In this document: positions 6,401 to 6,566 of the stretch, in pieces | Layout: every line of letters begins with the position of its first letter | How positions within the stretch are numbered: position 1 is the stretch's first letter | NCBI GenBank assembly: GCA_017627115.1 | Contig: JAGAHK010000183.1 | Span: 1-6,566, forward strand | Reading direction: 5' to 3' | DNA length: 6,566 nt | Source: Bacillota bacterium | GTDB lineage: Bacteria > Bacillota > Clostridia > Lachnospirales > CAG-274 | Translations under genes and position numbers: made by a program | Notes under the pieces: model-generated | Databases searched by the model: none | Seen by the model: only the letters and a program-made list of their open reading frames with translations | Told to the model about the DNA's origin: nothing

Positions 6401-6566
6401 AAATGCGGTAGAGATACAGATAAAAATGGCACAGGGTGCAAAACCCGGCGAAGGCGGTCATCTTCCGGGCAAGAAGGTCTATCCGTGGATAGCAAAGGCA
6501 AGGAATTCAACTCCGGGTGTGGCGCTTATTTCGCCGCCTCCGCATCATGATATTTACTCTATTGAA
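3438..6566 (+). CDS. gltB: Glutamate synthase large subunit (GOGAT alpha chain), 3' end outside window
   Basis: The large subunit of NADPH-dependent glutamate synthase (called GltA in Bacillus) hydrolyses glutamine, channels the ammonia to 2-oxoglutarate and makes glutamate in the cytoplasm with a GltD-type small subunit. 1043 codons are present of the roughly 1500 usual; the frame is open to the window edge. The class II glutamine amidotransferase domain starts at nucleophile Cys22 in HDNCGIGF after a 21-residue leader that is normally removed. It includes [17 protein letters not shown] (about 55-71), [12 protein letters not shown] (233-244) and [11 protein letters not shown] (255-265). A central domain (about 480-770, with RQKAFGY at 511-517) leads to the FMN/synthase domain: [12 protein letters not shown] (923-934), [10 protein letters not shown] (945-954), then [17 protein letters not shown] and [15 protein letters not shown] near the end. 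The 3Fe-4S cysteines and the structural C-terminal domain lie beyond the window. The start at 3438 follows AGAAAGGAA; a second ATG follows immediately and would shorten the protein by one residue. No frameshift or missing key residue was seen. Confidence 0.97.
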   Translation, partial: MMQNGLPQKQGLYDPRFEHDNCGIGFIANIKGKKSHRIINDAIQILENLAHRGGVGSEPDTGDGAGILIQIPHVFLKKVCKNEGMVLPDEGDYGVGMLFLSPDLETRTASLKKLESIILDEGMEYLGMREVPTYAKCIGESARTAMPRIVQIFIRRPENAARGTEFERKLYIVLKRTDKEIRKGEQDRDPYFYFASLSSRTIVYKGMLTPDQVMRFYLDLMDLDMQTAVAMVHSRFSTNTFPSWERAHPNRYLIHNGEINTIRSNVNWTHAREKIFETDIFGEDISKIYPVINEDGSDSAMLDNYIQMLELAGFSLPKAVMMAVPEPWENDKTMDAAKRAFYEYNSTTGEAWDGPAAIGFTDGTLVGAVLDRNGLRPARYYVTDDDTVILSSEVGVLNVPEEKIIEKKRLEPGKMLLIDTKAGRIISDDEIKKTVTSEFPYEKWVKENMLDINSIHSGKKGGLWADLAADMREEVMKHPYGEFMSNRLIEIENLFVNRENDFDSDIPLLTRQKAFGYTWEDIDMTLKGIAETGEDPITAMGTDTPLACLSDKPQLLYNYFKQLFAQVTNPPIDAIREEMVTGTNIYLGGERNLLEPKGRNCRRIKCASPILTNEQLQALKTIDEQDFKAVTVSMLYDPTEKEGLSNAIDNIFKAVDIAIENKYNIIVLSDKGVNEQKCAVPALLAGAGLHHHLIRKGTRMKVSIVLETGEPREVHHFAVLLGYGVNAVAPYLVYETLEDMALNGSITKSADEAVETYINAVTHGIVKIMSKMGISTVQSYMGAQIFEALGISKRVVDRFFTGTATRIGGITMKHIAKEAQMRHEKAFAPQTENEALEAGGDYKWRRGGEYHMYNPKSIYLLQKACREGDYKLFKEFTKMMNDTSEQLCTIRGLLDIRTVDKPINIDEVESVESIVKRFKTGAMSYGSISKEAHECMAIAMNRLGGKSNSGEGGEEAERFTPDENGDLRMSAIKQVASGRFGVTINYLQNAVEIQIKMAQGAKPGEGGHLPGKKVYPWIAKARNSTPGVALISPPPHHDIYSIE

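Overview
This 6.6 kb window is a piece of low-to-moderate GC bacterial chromosome. I read it as Clostridia (Bacillota), perhaps a gut Oscillospiraceae or Ruminococcus-like organism. The grounds are strong AAGGAG-type ribosome binding sites, sigma-A style promoters with 17-nt spacers, very AT-rich intergenic DNA, frequent ATA and AGA codons, and a glutamate synthase N-terminus very like that of Bacillus subtilis GltA (21-residue leader before the catalytic Cys22). The genus is inference; the sequence itself does not settle it.

Layout: (1) 1-152 is a regulatory leader with a consensus promoter, followed within about 6 nt of the predicted transcription start by a 17-bp hairpin and T-tract. (2) 153-1877 (+) is an ammonium transporter (Amt) fused at its C-terminus to a complete P-II (GlnK-like) signalling domain. 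(3) 1909-1937 is a hairpin terminator between convergent genes. (4) 1968-2891 (-) is a bile acid:sodium symporter (BASS) family transporter with its own promoter and RBS. (5) 2892-3437 is a 546-bp AT-rich divergent intergenic region holding the BASS promoter, two inverted repeats, the gltB promoter and a gltB leader of about 120 nt. (6) 3438-6566 (+) is the first 1043 codons of the glutamate synthase large subunit, cut by the window end.

Function: two of the three genes form a nitrogen-assimilation pair. Amt imports or scavenges ammonium, and glutamate synthase makes glutamate from glutamine plus 2-oxoglutarate. The P-II domain, a sensor of ATP/ADP and 2-oxoglutarate, is covalently attached to the channel it normally regulates. 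Its ATP-binding loop and the T-loop arginine that plugs the Amt pore are kept, but the usual uridylylation tyrosine is replaced by valine. The BASS transporter between them has no sequence-evident link to nitrogen.

The most interesting non-coding signal is the heptamer ACTTGCA/TGCAAGT, mostly extended to ACTTGCAT. It overlaps the -10/+1 region of the amt promoter and brackets the gltB promoter as an inverted pair, with further copies upstream of gltB and in its leader. I saw only one copy in coding sequence. It may be the site of a regulator shared by the two nitrogen genes. No RNA genes, mobile elements or CRISPR arrays were seen.
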